Shown in pieces: positions 21,569 through 34,400 of a stretch of 64,000 bases of DNA. Position numbers and translations under genes: made by a program. The stretch lies in assembly GCF_023973825.1 (NCBI RefSeq), contig NC_090115.1:682001-746000 (forward strand), read 5' to 3'. This DNA comes from Plasmodium brasilianum. Taxonomy: Eukaryota; Apicomplexa; Aconoidasida; Haemosporida; Plasmodiidae. How positions within the stretch are numbered: position 1 is the stretch's first letter; every line of letters begins with the position of its first letter. Below the pieces are notes generated by a model. The model was not told where the DNA came from. It did not search any database and saw only the letters and a list, made by a program, of their open reading frames with translations.

Positions 21569-23531
21569 TTTTTTTTTTTTTTTTTTTTTACAGTTATATT
21601 TATCCTACGAATAGACGAACAAAAAATAGGTTGTCAAAATGGTATAACTATTTGTGGACACTTTTTCGGTAAATAAGTTGCAAACAGGATAAGATATTCA
21701 TGTACCACTGAGCAAGTGTGCAAGAGTACTAATATGCAAATATGCTAATGTGCAAATGTGAAAACGTACAAATACACATTTCCTCGTTGTGCAGTATAAC
21801 AAAGCGACAAAAACAAAAAAGCGATATGTGAAAATGATTAGACAGTAATTTCTTCATAAATGAGCCTTATACATGAGCTTAACTCATTTGAAAGTTTAAT
21901 CAGAAGTTAATTTTTTTTTGAAGGTTTAATATAAAATTTACTAAAAATTGTAAATTGTCAGAACAATAGGGTTTAATTAGTGATCTGAAAAGTTAAATGA
22001 ATATATATAAACTTATTTGTACGAGTTTAAACAAAATTCACATAGAGTTACTCTTGGCAAAACAAAAAAAAAAAAAAAAAAAAAAAAAGGAAAAATGGAG
22101 AACTTAAAATTGCCAAAAAATATATTATTATATTATAGTAAAGCATTTCTCAATTAAACTTGTATGTTGTTAATGCTTTGTTGTCTTTCTTTTATACATG
22201 TACATATATTTATATATATATGTACATATATATTAGTGATGTGTACAACATAAGAACAGACTTTTTCCCATTATTCTTAGTGTTCTTGTTATTCATAAAA
22301 TATGTTTACATTATTTACATATATGACATTAGAAATAAAAAAAAAAAATTCTTAAAATGAAAGATAAAACACAGTTATGCATGAATACGTAGAAAAATTG
22401 TGTTCGTATTCATACAAATTAACTATCGACAGCTCAGAAAAAAAATGAAAAAAACGTTTCAATGTTTTATCAAAAATTACATTATTACATTTAGAAAAAA
22501 AAAAAAAAAAATTAAAATTTCATCGAAGTTGGAAATTTAAAATGAGATGAATAATATATGATAATAAGTTATGCAATAAGGAAAAAATACCTACAATGAA
22601 TGTGTGTTCTCATATATTAAATATGAACTGAGCTCTGTAATGGAAACAAAAATGCCAAGTAAAAAAACCATTTGAATAAATAAATTAAACTGAGTGAATA
22701 AGCGCCATAGGGATGAAGAAGCGACAAGATAAATATTAAATAATATACTGTATGTAAAAGAAAAAGGTAAGAAAAGGTACTTGTAGTTAAAGAAGAATAC
22801 TTTCTAGTGATAAAGAAATATACAAACTTTTGCATATGTTGTTTATTGTATAAATAAATATAATAAAAAATACGTGAATAAAGCGAAAAATCAGAAAAAA
22901 AATAAAAAATTGAGAAAAATAAAAAAAAGTGATCAAGAAAAGTGAAATGTAAAATAAAGAATAAAATAAATAAAAAGAAAAAAAGAAAAAAAGGAAAAAA
23001 CAAAGAAATAAAAAGAAAATCAAAGAAAAAATCGAACATTGACCGAAAGATGAATATTTACTATTTTTTCAAAAGTGTTTTTTTTTTTTTTCTTTAACAC
23101 ATTACAATATAAAAAAATATATATCTCCAATTGAAAAAGAAAAAAATAATTGTAAATCACATTTATTTCTCTAAATAGAACAGGACTTATGAGGGAATTC
23201 ATAGTTTTTTATTAGAATATTGTTAAGGTGTTAATTATCAAATTAAACACTTCATTCTGCAGTAGATATTATTCATGGCACAATTATATATGTACATTAT
23301 TACATAACATTTCTGTGCAATTTTGAAAGGTATAATTTCATTACTTAGTAGAATAACTTGGTTAACATTTGCTTAGTGTTTTTCCTCTTTTACGTACATT
23401 TATTATTATTATTTTTTTTTTTTTTAAAAAGCAGAAAGGGGGGAAACAATTATATACTGTCTTTGGTACATATTGTCATAAAATATTGTGTACCTTTATA
23501 TGTTCATATATGTATATGTATATGCATATGC

Positions 23532-23576
<45 letters not shown>

Positions 23577-23620
23577 TGTTTATGAAAATTTGCTCGTATG
23601 TATATGCGGGCTGAACAAAG
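21569..23620. promoter_or_regulatory. Divergent intergenic region between the unknown gene and the P5A ATPase
   Basis: About 2 kb separating divergent starts, so it should carry both promoters. It contains poly-A/T runs (21569-21590, 22062-22088, 22496-22512), an A-rich segment at 22860-23040 whose complement gives Phe-rich pseudo-ORFs, and a TA tract (23535-23574) just upstream of the ATPase start. No credible gene. Confidence 0.5.
23535..23574. repeat. TA dinucleotide tract upstream of the ATPase
   Basis: About 40 bases of alternating TA ending 46 bases before the start codon of the P5A ATPase. It is preceded by CATATG-like hexamers. Confidence 0.9.
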
Positions 23621-26600
23621 ATGAAAAGCAAATATAATATGCAGATTTATAGAAAAAGAAAAACACATCTTAGATTAGACGTGTTACTGTTCTTCTTCTA
23701 TGTAGTTTTCTTAAATTTAATTTTACAAAATAAAAAATTTGAAGCTCAGCCTTCTGATTATGAATATATTGAAAAATCAAAAAATGAAATTAAAGAAGAA
23801 AATATTTTTAAATTTAAGAATTCAATCGACTCTTCTGACCAGTTAAAGCACGAACAAAACATGAAAGAACATGAGGATCAACTTTATAATGAATTAGAAG
23901 TAGGGAAAAACGAAATAAAAGACAGTGTGGAATTTCCTAATAATGAAAAAGGAAGTAGCAAAGAAAAAGCAGATTATAATAATAGTAATAATGGTAAAGA
24001 GAAAGAGTTTAATAATAAAAATAGGGATAATTCATTTAAACCTATAATAATAGGTAAATATAATTTAATATACATTTTTTATAGTGTCGAATTTGTGAGT
24101 TTCCTGTTATTTATGTTTTTTCACTTGTTGATCTTCTTAATATCACAATGGAATTTAAATGTTAACTTACTTGTTTGTTATATTCATTTAAATAATACTA
24201 ATCAGAATAAATACATTTACAATCTGAAGAATTTATGTACACATGTATGCATTAAGCCATTAACAAAAAAAAATGATAAGTCTGGAATACATAGCAAAGA
24301 ACGGTTTAATACTGATTATAATTTATACAAACCTAAATCTGAATTAGTTGAGTTGAAAAAAGGAAAAAATGATATATTCATTTTTTATAAACAGAAAAAG
24401 TATATATTTAATTATAAAACCTTAGATTTCGAATCTGTTAAACATTTTGATATTTTTAATTTATCTTTTTATTTAAAATGGAATGGACTAATTGAATTTG
24501 AAACGGATGATATATATGACGAAATAAACATGAGTCACACTTTGAGGGACATAGAAGAAAGTGTAAACTATTATGAGGATTATTATTATCATAATGACTG
24601 TGATGATAGGAATGATGGTGATAATGGCAATGATGATACTAATAACTTAAATGCCCTTTTTAGCAAAATAGATGCTCTATACTTAGGTAAAAGAAATGAT
24701 ATAGCCAAATCAGCTAATAAAAGTAATAAAATGTATAATGAGCTAGGGCAGGAGGAAGGGGGTAATATTCACTCTACAGTTAGGGGAAGGGGGAAAAAAA
24801 GTAAGCAAATACATACAAACGAGACATTGAATAAGTCCCATGAATCAAATTTCCCCCATGGTGATATAAACAAAAACAAGAAAAAAGTGGAAATTTCTGA
24901 AATAAAGAATGATGGGTCTAATAATGATCCTTTTTTTTATGATTATAAAAAAAAAAACTATTTTGAAATTCCATATGATATATATGTACATAATAATTTA
25001 AGTAAATACGGAGAGAATATATATGATATTCCATCTCCTTGCTTTAAAAAATTATTGTATGAAGCCATGTTGTCTCCATTCTTCGTTTTTCAATTTTTTA
25101 GTATTATATTATGGATGCTTGATAGCTATTGGTATTTTGGAATTTTCTCAATTTTTATTTTAATAGTTTTAGAGGCACAACTAATTAATAAAAGAATAAG
25201 AGAATTTAATCTTATAAATAGTATGAAAGTTCCTGCACAAAATGTATATGTGTACAGAAATTTACAGTGGAAAATTATAAAATCAAATATGTTACTACCT
25301 GGAGATATATACATTTTATCAAATGAAATAAGAGGAAGTGATAATATATGTACATGTGAGACATTGCTATTAGAAGGGGTTTGTATAACTGATGAATCAA
25401 TTCTTACAGGTGAATCCGTACCACTAATTAAAGCTGCTATTGATAAGAATGTGGAGGAAGAGAATGATGTTTGTATAAAAAAGGGCGGTGAAAAAAATGG
25501 AAATAGAATTTCGATTTTTTCAAATAAAATAGATATTAAAAACAAACATAAAAAGCATATTGTTTATGCAGGATCAAATATATTATTAACTAAAAATGAG
25601 AATAATGAATTCAAAAATAAAAAATTACCTATCAGTGGTTGTATAGGAATTGTTATAAAAAATGGATTTACAACATATCAAGGGAAATTAGTTAGAACAA
25701 TTATTAACACTTCAGAAAAGGTGAATGCATCAAGTACCGATTCTATTATTTTTCTTATTATATTATTATTATTTTCTCTATTCGCATGTGCTTATGTGGT
25801 ATATTCTGTATTAAAAGCCAATAAAGAAAGAAATTTATATGGACTTCTTTTATCCGTTTCACATATTATTACAGCAGTTATATCCCCAGAATTTCCTATA
25901 ACATTATCATTGGGTGTAACGATATCAATAGTATATTTATACAACTTAAAAATATATTGCACGGAACCATTCAGATTACCCTTTTCAGGAAAATCGAATA
26001 TATGTGCATTTGATAAAACAGGAACACTAACAGAAGACAATATGATTGTTTTAGGTTTATTTGGTCTAGATAATAATATTGAAAAGATAAATGATATAAA
26101 CAAATCTATCATTAGTAGGCAAAAGGTCCCTTTTTTTTCCGTAGCGGTTATTGCAGGATGTCATTCCCTATGTACAGTTAATAATAAATTGTTAGGGGAT
26201 CCGTTAGAGAAAAACTCTTTCTTAAAATTGAAATGTATGATGAAGAGCTTGGACAGTACATATGTATACACAAATAACAAGAACAATAGTAGTAGTAGTA
26301 GTAGTAATAACAATAATAGCAATGATTACAAGTCGGTGAATAGTTTTAGTAAAAAGTTATTTAGCTTCCATAATGAGAAAAAGAAAAGCCCTTGTTTAGA
26401 AAATTTTCAAATTTATAAGAGATTTTTTTTTTCATCGGAACTCCAGAGGATGACTTGTATTGTTCTGCATGAAGGGTATGAAGAGGATTGGTATGGAGAG
26501 GAATATGAAGAATCTTTTACCCCATGTAAACATACAACAAAGGTAGAAAGTGATAAAATTATTAATGAAAATATAGCAATTTTGGATAATTTAAAAAAAC

Positions 26601-28675
26601 GAAAGAAGAAAGATAATAGCAAAAATGAACCTACAAAACAGTACTTAGTTTTAAGTAAAGGGTCACCAGAAATGATGAAAAAGTTTTTAAAAAAAATTCC
26701 AGAAAATTATGATGAAGTTTTAAATAGTCTATCGATAAGGGGTTATCGTGTTTTATGCCTTGCTGCTAATGTTTTGGATAATAAAATAATTTCGAAAAAT
26801 GTTAGAAGAGAAGATATAGAAAAAGATTTGTTTTTCTGTGGATTTTTAACCTTTATTTGTCCAATTAAAACATCAACACCTGAATATATAATTGATATAA
26901 AAAATGCAGGAATCAAGAACATTATGATAACAGGAGATAATGCTTTAACTGCATGCCAAGTGGCTCAAGATGTGAATATTATTCCATCTGTAAAATCTAA
27001 AGATATCTTAATTTTAAAGCTAAAAGAAGATTATTCTCTTAATGATAGGAGAATTCGTTTGGGTCCTTTATCCCAATCCAATGAAGCCATTGAACAAAGA
27101 ATTACTAAAAGTCTTAATGATAAGATATCAAATGATCTAATAGGAAGTGAAATTTTCAGCAATCAGGACAAAGTAGATGCAATAGAAATGTTATATAGCA
27201 TTGGTAAATCAAGCATGGTTGAAAAAAATGTTATCGAAAAAGTAACTAAAATTATTGAAAAGAATAAAAATGTAAGCAGCAGAATTTATTTTATTGATAG
27301 AGAAAATAAAAAAATGTTACCTTTTATTGATAATGAGGAATATATAAAATTATGTGAACATATTTTTTCCTTATGTATAACAGGAGATATAATTGATTAT
27401 TTTCTGAACAATTATCAAAATGATTTAACATTATTTAATGAGCTTATAAAGCGAGTGCATATATTTTGTAGAGTATCCCCTAAACATAAAGAAATTATTA
27501 TAAAAACTTTGAACAAATTGGGGAATATTAGCATTATGTGTGGTGATGGAACAAATGATATGGCAGCACTAAAAGCAGCTCATGTTGGTATTTCATTATT
27601 AAGTATTAAAATAAGCTATAAAAACAAGGAGATAGATAATAGCAATAACAATAAGCAATATAACGCGAACTCTTTGAACACGTATGATAAAGGTTACAAT
27701 AATTATTATGCTAACAGTGAAAATCATTTTAGAAATCCTTATAATAATTTATATGCACCTTATAACAGTAGTAGTACTACTACTGCAAGCAGTGGTAGTA
27801 GTAACATGAATGCAAAATATTATGAACAAATGAAAAAATATAATGAGAGGAAACAAGCATTAGAAAATATGATGCAATCCATAGATGACTCTTTGCCATT
27901 GATAAAATTAGGAGAAGCAAGCATAGCATCTCCATTTACATATAAAGGAAATGATATAAAATGTGTTAAAGAGATTATATGTTGTGGTAGATGTGCACTA
28001 GCAAAAGTTATAATGATGTATAAATTAATGATTATAAATTCATTGATTACGGCCTTTTCAGTTTCTATTTTAACTTTGGATGGAGTAAAATTAAGTGATG
28101 CACAAACTACTGTTATATCGTTATTATACACGTCATTAATTGTATTAATATCTAAAACAACTCCTCTTGAAAATATTTCAAATTATTCTCCTCCAAACTC
28201 TTTATTTAACATTTCTGTTATCGCTTCCTTAATATGTCAAGTGTTTGTTCATTTTTTTATTTTAATATATGGATGGAAATTAGCTAGCTCTTATAGAGAA
28301 CCTGATTATGTTCCGGACTTAAAAGGAGATATTGACCCAAATATAGTAAATACTTGTATTTATTACCTAATATATTGTATTAATTTATCAATTTTTTCAA
28401 GTAATTATGAAGGTTTACCTTTCATGATACCACTTCATAAAAATAAAGAAATTATTTTTATATTTATTTCGAATATTATCTTTTTATTTTCTCTTGTTCT
28501 TAATATTTTACCTTTTTTAAATTATTTCTTCTCTCTTGTGTCATTTCCCAATTTCCACTTGCAACTTGTATTTTTGTTTTTAATGATATCAGATATTGTT
28601 GTTCCATACATCATTTGTAATTTTATCAGATATTTAAGATTTTATTCATTTACAAAATTTAATGTTAGATTGTAA
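23621..28675 (+). CDS. P5A-type P-type ATPase (Spf1/ATP13A1 family)
   Basis: A 1,684-residue polytopic P-type ATPase. P5A pumps of the ER extract mislocalised tail-anchored and moderately hydrophobic helices; older annotation calls them cation transporters. Two N-terminal hydrophobic segments (about 20-38 and 148-176) precede the core, as expected for P5. The actuator loop has LTGES (595-599). Membrane helix 4 carries SPEFPITLS (755-763). The run TEPFRLPFSGK (about 779-789) before DKTGTLT (phosphorylated Asp798) matches P5A rather than P5B. MITGDNA and MCGDGTNDMAALKAAHVG (GDGTND at 1308-1313) complete the P domain. Hydrophobic helices follow to the end. Low-complexity inserts lie before the core, in the N domain and after GDGTND. 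From memory, P. falciparum has this gene near PF3D7_0727800. Confidence 0.9.
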   Translation: MKSKYNMQIYRKRKTHLRLDVLLFFFYVVFLNLILQNKKFEAQPSDYEYIEKSKNEIKEENIFKFKNSIDSSDQLKHEQNMKEHEDQLYNELEVGKNEIKDSVEFPNNEKGSSKEKADYNNSNNGKEKEFNNKNRDNSFKPIIIGKYNLIYIFYSVEFVSFLLFMFFHLLIFLISQWNLNVNLLVCYIHLNNTNQNKYIYNLKNLCTHVCIKPLTKKNDKSGIHSKERFNTDYNLYKPKSELVELKKGKNDIFIFYKQKKYIFNYKTLDFESVKHFDIFNLSFYLKWNGLIEFETDDIYDEINMSHTLRDIEESVNYYEDYYYHNDCDDRNDGDNGNDDTNNLNALFSKIDALYLGKRNDIAKSANKSNKMYNELGQEEGGNIHSTVRGRGKKSKQIHTNETLNKSHESNFPHGDINKNKKKVEISEIKNDGSNNDPFFYDYKKKNYFEIPYDIYVHNNLSKYGENIYDIPSPCFKKLLYEAMLSPFFVFQFFSIILWMLDSYWYFGIFSIFILIVLEAQLINKRIREFNLINSMKVPAQNVYVYRNLQWKIIKSNMLLPGDIYILSNEIRGSDNICTCETLLLEGVCITDESILTGESVPLIKAAIDKNVEEENDVCIKKGGEKNGNRISIFSNKIDIKNKHKKHIVYAGSNILLTKNENNEFKNKKLPISGCIGIVIKNGFTTYQGKLVRTIINTSEKVNASSTDSIIFLIILLLFSLFACAYVVYSVLKANKERNLYGLLLSVSHIITAVISPEFPITLSLGVTISIVYLYNLKIYCTEPFRLPFSGKSNICAFDKTGTLTEDNMIVLGLFGLDNNIEKINDINKSIISRQKVPFFSVAVIAGCHSLCTVNNKLLGDPLEKNSFLKLKCMMKSLDSTYVYTNNKNNSSSSSSNNNNSNDYKSVNSFSKKLFSFHNEKKKSPCLENFQIYKRFFFSSELQRMTCIVLHEGYEEDWYGEEYEESFTPCKHTTKVESDKIINENIAILDNLKKRKKKDNSKNEPTKQYLVLSKGSPEMMKKFLKKIPENYDEVLNSLSIRGYRVLCLAANVLDNKIISKNVRREDIEKDLFFCGFLTFICPIKTSTPEYIIDIKNAGIKNIMITGDNALTACQVAQDVNIIPSVKSKDILILKLKEDYSLNDRRIRLGPLSQSNEAIEQRITKSLNDKISNDLIGSEIFSNQDKVDAIEMLYSIGKSSMVEKNVIEKVTKIIEKNKNVSSRIYFIDRENKKMLPFIDNEEYIKLCEHIFSLCITGDIIDYFLNNYQNDLTLFNELIKRVHIFCRVSPKHKEIIIKTLNKLGNISIMCGDGTNDMAALKAAHVGISLLSIKISYKNKEIDNSNNNKQYNANSLNTYDKGYNNYYANSENHFRNPYNNLYAPYNSSSTTTASSGSSNMNAKYYEQMKKYNERKQALENMMQSIDDSLPLIKLGEASIASPFTYKGNDIKCVKEIICCGRCALAKVIMMYKLMIINSLITAFSVSILTLDGVKLSDAQTTVISLLYTSLIVLISKTTPLENISNYSPPNSLFNISVIASLICQVFVHFFILIYGWKLASSYREPDYVPDLKGDIDPNIVNTCIYYLIYCINLSIFSSNYEGLPFMIPLHKNKEIIFIFISNIIFLFSLVLNILPFLNYFFSLVSFPNFHLQLVFLFLMISDIVVPYIICNFIRYLRFYSFTKFNVRL

Positions 28676-30468
28676 CAATGCTTTTATAATACAATTATTT
28701 TGTACATGTAAATGCGAACAAGGAATTTATACTAACAATTGCATTTTTTTATGGCAAAATAAAGTATATTTTGTTTTTTTCCATTTCATTGCAATAATGT
28801 ACAAAAAACAAAAGAAAATAAATAGATAAATTAATATAAAGCTGTTGAAGCTACGTACATTTTTTTGCTTGAATTTTTACTTGAGCTTTATTTTTATTTT
28901 TATTTTTTTAATTATATATTATTCCTTTTTTTACATAATATCTAATTTTTTTCCACATTTATTTATTCCATAGTTCCCTTTAAACTATTAAATGAAAAAA
29001 AGATGTTTTTATTATTAAAAGAGAAAAAAAGTGATATCAGTAATTATTAATTTACAACATTCACAGAAATGAGATATAAAATTGCTTACATTAATATATA
29101 AAAATGGGATTCAAGTTACGAAGGTACTATTTTTATAGGTATGTTTAACGTAACTGCGCATGTACTAGTCTGTAATATGGAAAAATATACGCATGAATAT
29201 AATTATTTTTTCTCGTTAAACTTACATATGTTGTAAGTTTCTTCAAAAAATATTTTTTCCAATCTTTATGATTCTATAGTATATGTGTGTAAGATATCAT
29301 ATTGTGCAAATAATGGTTAAGCACTCCTTTTTAATTTTCACAGCTTTTCTTGCAAATTAATCGAATTTTTTTTTATTTATATTCCAAAATTTTATTCTAT
29401 TTTAATGAAAAAAAAGGGAACATAGTGACATTGTAAAGAGCACTAATAATTTCAAGAACTTAATCTGATGCATAATCAGGCCTATATAAATATATACATA
29501 CATAAGTACAAGAGCATTTCTCTTTCTGGGAAGGGAAATGGAAATTAAAATAATTAAAACGAAAAAGTGTTATGATGTTCATAATTAGAAAAAAAAAATT
29601 TATACGATATATATTATATATATATATATAAATCAAATAAAAAAACTCCTAAAAGCATAACTCTAGATGATGATTATTTGCTTGTGTTTAAAAATCTATT
29701 GTGCTTTAAAATTTCGCCTTTTCTAATTTATATTTTGCTGGTTCATATTTTTTAATTTACATTTTTCTCTTTTACTTTAAAAAAGAAAAATGAAATATTA
29801 ACTCGAAATGAATATTTCATTATTTATATATATTTCTTTATCTAATTTATGGGCAGTGTGTTGATGAAATTCATCCATATTTTGGGAACTGTTTTTTAAG
29901 GGGAAATGTGTATTATTAATTGGGTTATATAGAAATAAGCAGTAAAATAAAAGGAAATTTACACTAATTTGAAATTTGTGTAACTTTTTTTTCTATTTCG
30001 TTTACATATATTTATGAGATAAAAAATTTCTTATTATTCTAAAGTAACACTAATTATATAATAATATAATTCTAAACAAAGGAAAAGAGGTTGGCGAGTC
30101 ACCATTTTTTTTTTTTTTTTTCAAAAATTGTGGTGCATAAAAAATGTAAATTTCACTGGATATTTGAAGAACACATATATTGAAATGTTAGGAAATTGTT
30201 ATAAAAAATTTTACTTAAATATAAAAGAGAGTTACAATTAAAACTAATTACTTATTAATGCATATGTTTAGAACTATTTTTAGCTTTATTGTTCAACTTT
30301 CCCTTTCTTTTTTTTCCTTTCTTTTTTTTTTTTTTCTTCCTTTCTCTCATTTCTTGAACTTTATCCAACATATACATTCATTCTTTTAATATGAATTTAA
30401 AAAATTGTTTAAAATAACTTGTATATAAAGTAGAAAATATTTTATTATTTACATTTTGGTTGTTTGTA

Positions 30469-30500
<32 letters not shown>

Positions 30501-31444
30501 CTTCATATATATATATATATATTTATAAACACATGTAATAAAGTCACAAAGGTTATAATTATTAAACTTGGGCCAAGAAGATTTGTGCTGTTCGTTTTGT
30601 AGAAATAGTCAGTACTATTTTTTTATTTTCTAATTTTTTTTATTTGATCTTTTTCGGTTTTTTCCTCTTAATATGAATAAAATAATTTTGGGACGTTATA
30701 ATTTTTTATGACCACAATAATAGTTTAAAAAAAAATAAAAAGAAGTTACAAAATTGCGTCTCTTATACCAATTTGGAATTTTTTTTTTTTTAATATATCT
30801 GCAAAAAAGCAATTAAAATAACTGCAAAATTTATGAACAAAATAAAAAAAAAAATTACGAAATAAATGCATTATCAACAATTTTTTGAGAGAAAAAATAA
30901 TTTACTATAAGAGAAAATTATAGAGGGAATATATACTCTATAAAGAGATAACATTTGTGGGTGATGGATGAAAAAAAAGAAAACATAAAAAATTTGTGTA
31001 CAAAAATAATTATATATTTATATTCGTATTCATATATATGTACACATATATGTAGAATGAAACAGCGCAGATAACGCATCTAACACATATACTAATAGCG
31101 CAGAAGGAACTTTATTAATGAGCAAGTACTTGAAGCAATAAAAACATTGATGATAAAAGAGTTAACAATTTTCGAAATTGTGGGAACATATATAGATAGG
31201 GTACGCAGGGAATAATTCAAAAAAATAAATAAGGTTAAATATGGTAGTTCAAAGGAAGGAAGTAATAATCGGTTAGTACGTACACATACATATATATACA
31301 CGCATTTATAGATACTTAAGTAAATATATACACATAACCACTTATATATGCTTTCAGCCACTTACAATTATATAAAAAAATAATATACATAAGGAAGGCT
31401 TTTTCAAAATGAACAGGAGCAGTTTTATTACCGATTAACAGAAA
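28676..31444. other. 2.8-kb gene-free region
   Basis: The longest spacer in the window, between two plus-strand genes. It should hold the ATPase 3' UTR and the promoter and 5' UTR of the exonuclease gene. It is dense in T and A runs (30103-30121, 30473-30500, 30780-30793) with TA tracts near 29613-29630 and 30505-30522. At 29104 an ATG opens 12 codons and meets a donor-like AG|GTATGT, but I found no partner exon. No RNA gene recognised. Confidence 0.6.
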
Positions 31445-34400
31445 ATGAAAGAATTATCGATAGAAAAAGAGTTAGAACTGATATATGAATACATGACATC
31501 ATTTGAACATTTAATGAGGAATTTTAGTGATTATATTAAAAGAAAAAAGACAAAAAGAAAAGTTATTGAAAAAAGTGATTTGATAGATAAATTTTTTCTT
31601 AAATATTTAAATAAAAATATACCATCCAAGTTATTTCTTCATATGAAATGTACAAGAAATAGTAATTTTTATGAACATATTTTTCTCTGCACTTTTTATC
31701 AAATTATTGTAAAATATATAGTTTATGACCCGTTGTTTCGGTATCAAAAAAGTTTAGAACATGATATTGATGAGGAAAGTGGGGACTTTCAAAAAGAAGG
31801 AAGTAACAATATATACTTGGAGGGGAATATAAACAGTTATAGTGACACTATATATATGGATGATGATGAGAAGTGTTTAGGTAAGGAATTATTTGATGAT
31901 GATGCGAGGGATCGTGGTAAGGAAAGGTTTGGTGATGATGGAAAGGACGGTGGTAAGGTAAAAGCTCCTAAAATAGAATCAGTTGAAGCATGTCGAAAAA
32001 ATGATGATACGTCAAAATTAATAGATAACACAAATACGTATTTTATTTCACGGAAAAGCAAAGAGAAGAAAGAAAGAATAACAAGGGAGGTACTTGATAT
32101 TATCGAAAAAGAAAACTTAAAATTCCAAAAGTTAAATGATGAATATTTTATTCTTAATTTGACATATGAGAAAATATGTGACCTAATATATTCCTTTGGT
32201 ATCGTATGTTATATATTTGAATTTTATTCATTTTTTAAGATAAAAAATATTAATATTATGAAAAATAAAAAATGCTCATTTAATTTCTTTAACTGGATGT
32301 TTGATATAAAATATAACGTTTTGAAAAATATGAATTTAAGTTCAGTAAATAAAAAAAGTAAATATAATACAAAAAATGAAAGTGATAAGAATTGTTCTTT
32401 GGGTGAAAAGTTATATGATGACATTACTATTAGTGATGTCAAAAAATGCATGAATGATGAAGAAACTTACTGTAATGATAACAGTAATAAAAACAATTTT
32501 TATAATATTGAAGGTTTCAGTAGTAATAATAAATTTTTTGAAAATGAAAATTCTTTTGTTGATGAAAATTTTCTAATTTATATGTTAACTAAAAAAGAAG
32601 ACATTGAAAATATTTTTTCATCGTACAATGAAGAGAAAAAAAGAAAAAATCATCCCTCAATGAATTATGGGGAAAACATTCTAAATAACAGCATTTTAAA
32701 TGTTGAAAAGATAAGGGAAAATAATAACACTATAAATGAAGAACAGATTATCAGTAACAATTATCTTGAGGGTGATGGTAAGTATAGAGAGAATGTAAAT
32801 AACACTGTAAGCAATGTAAACAATTTGATTAGTGGAAATATCGATTTTTTAAAGAGCGCTCAATTAAATAATAATATTAATGGTAATACGCATAATATAA
32901 GTAGCATGAATAATATAAGAAGCATGCATAATATAAGAAGCATGCATAATATAAGAAGCATGAATAATATAAGAAGCATGAATAATATAAGAAGCATGAA
33001 TAATATAAGTATTAGGAATAATATTAATGATGTGGATAGTATTAATAGTGTGAATAATATAAGTAATAGCAAAACAAAAAAAAATTACGAAATAATAAAG
33101 GCCCATTTAGAAAATATATACGTTAAGATGAAAAATGTGAAAACATCGAGACTATACGTATCGTTGTATTTATATGTGAACTATGTATTTGAGTTTTTAG
33201 ATGATAATAGCAAGAAACATTTTAAGAAAATAAGTACTTTCAATTTATGTTTTGATGAAAGCACATATGAAACTAAAATTATGGACAATTTATGTATGGT
33301 AAATAATTTAAACAATTATTGTAGTAGTAACTTAAGTAAGAATAATGATCATTATTTAAAAAAAAAAAATTTCATTTCATTTCATTTAGGTGGTTTTATT
33401 GAATTTATTAATAAAAAAAATTCATCTAATAAAAAAAATGTTATAATGCATTTAAAAAAGTACATTGATAATGATTTATTTAATGACAAAAATGTGCTAT
33501 CTATTGAATATAATGAGATGGATGATAAGAAATATAAGAATATCAATGAACATGATGAATATTACAAGATTTGTTTTAGCCATAATGGGGGGTATGAACA
33601 AGAGTATCTGAGTAACAAAAATTCCATTTTGAGCAGTGGTAATGATACTTGTATTGGTAAAGATAGAAGTAACAGTAATGATATCAATAAATGCAATGTA
33701 AGGAATAAAATTAACGGGGAGGAAAATTGTAGAAAGTACAATGAATCAAAAGAGGATAGGGGACAAAAAAACAGAGGTAAAAAAAAGAAATTGAAAAATA
33801 AATCGAATGGTTATAATAAAATAAATGGCTCAAAACGGAAGAATCATGATATTATTGATAACAGTATTTTTTCTAATAAAAATGAAAAAAAGAATAATGC
33901 TACTTCTGTCATAGTTCAGATAAATAAATTTGTAAATGATTATATATATATGTTTATTTCCTATGTTTGCCTAAATGTCATGAAATTGTCTATTTTTTTA
34001 ATAGATAAATATAATATAACTATACCTAATAAGTATATAGATCTTAGCTGCTATATTTACATTTGCCAAATGAATAAGTTAAATTCGAATATACTATATT
34101 TTATAAGCAAGTATAATATACATCATTATATATTTTCAAATGATATAGCTAATAAAGATCTTAAAGCGAATTATCATATATATAAGAACATTGAATATAA
34201 TGGCTTAAGTACCAAATATAACGATTTTCATTTTACGTTTATGGGTGACATTGTATCATTTCATGACATATCAAGAAGAAGACATCATAATAAAAGTTAT
34301 ACCAACTACAATCCTTACGACAATTATTACAAGGGAAAAAGGAATTACCTCACTCGTAACGGCGCAAAAGATGGATACGTAGACTGTTCTGGAACAAAGT

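Noticed and set aside
22617..23039. 140-aa Phe-rich minus-strand ORF
   Set aside because: Translation of an A-rich plus-strand segment; composition is only Phe, Leu, Ile, Tyr and Ser and there is no domain.
29848..29900. Possible C/D snoRNA (TGATGA-like box)
   Set aside because: The C box is imperfect and there is no D box (CTGA) at a suitable distance.
28676..31444. Centromere candidate
   Set aside because: AT-rich, but it lacks the compact, almost pure AT tandem-repeat core of Plasmodium centromeres and is not distinctly different from other spacers here.
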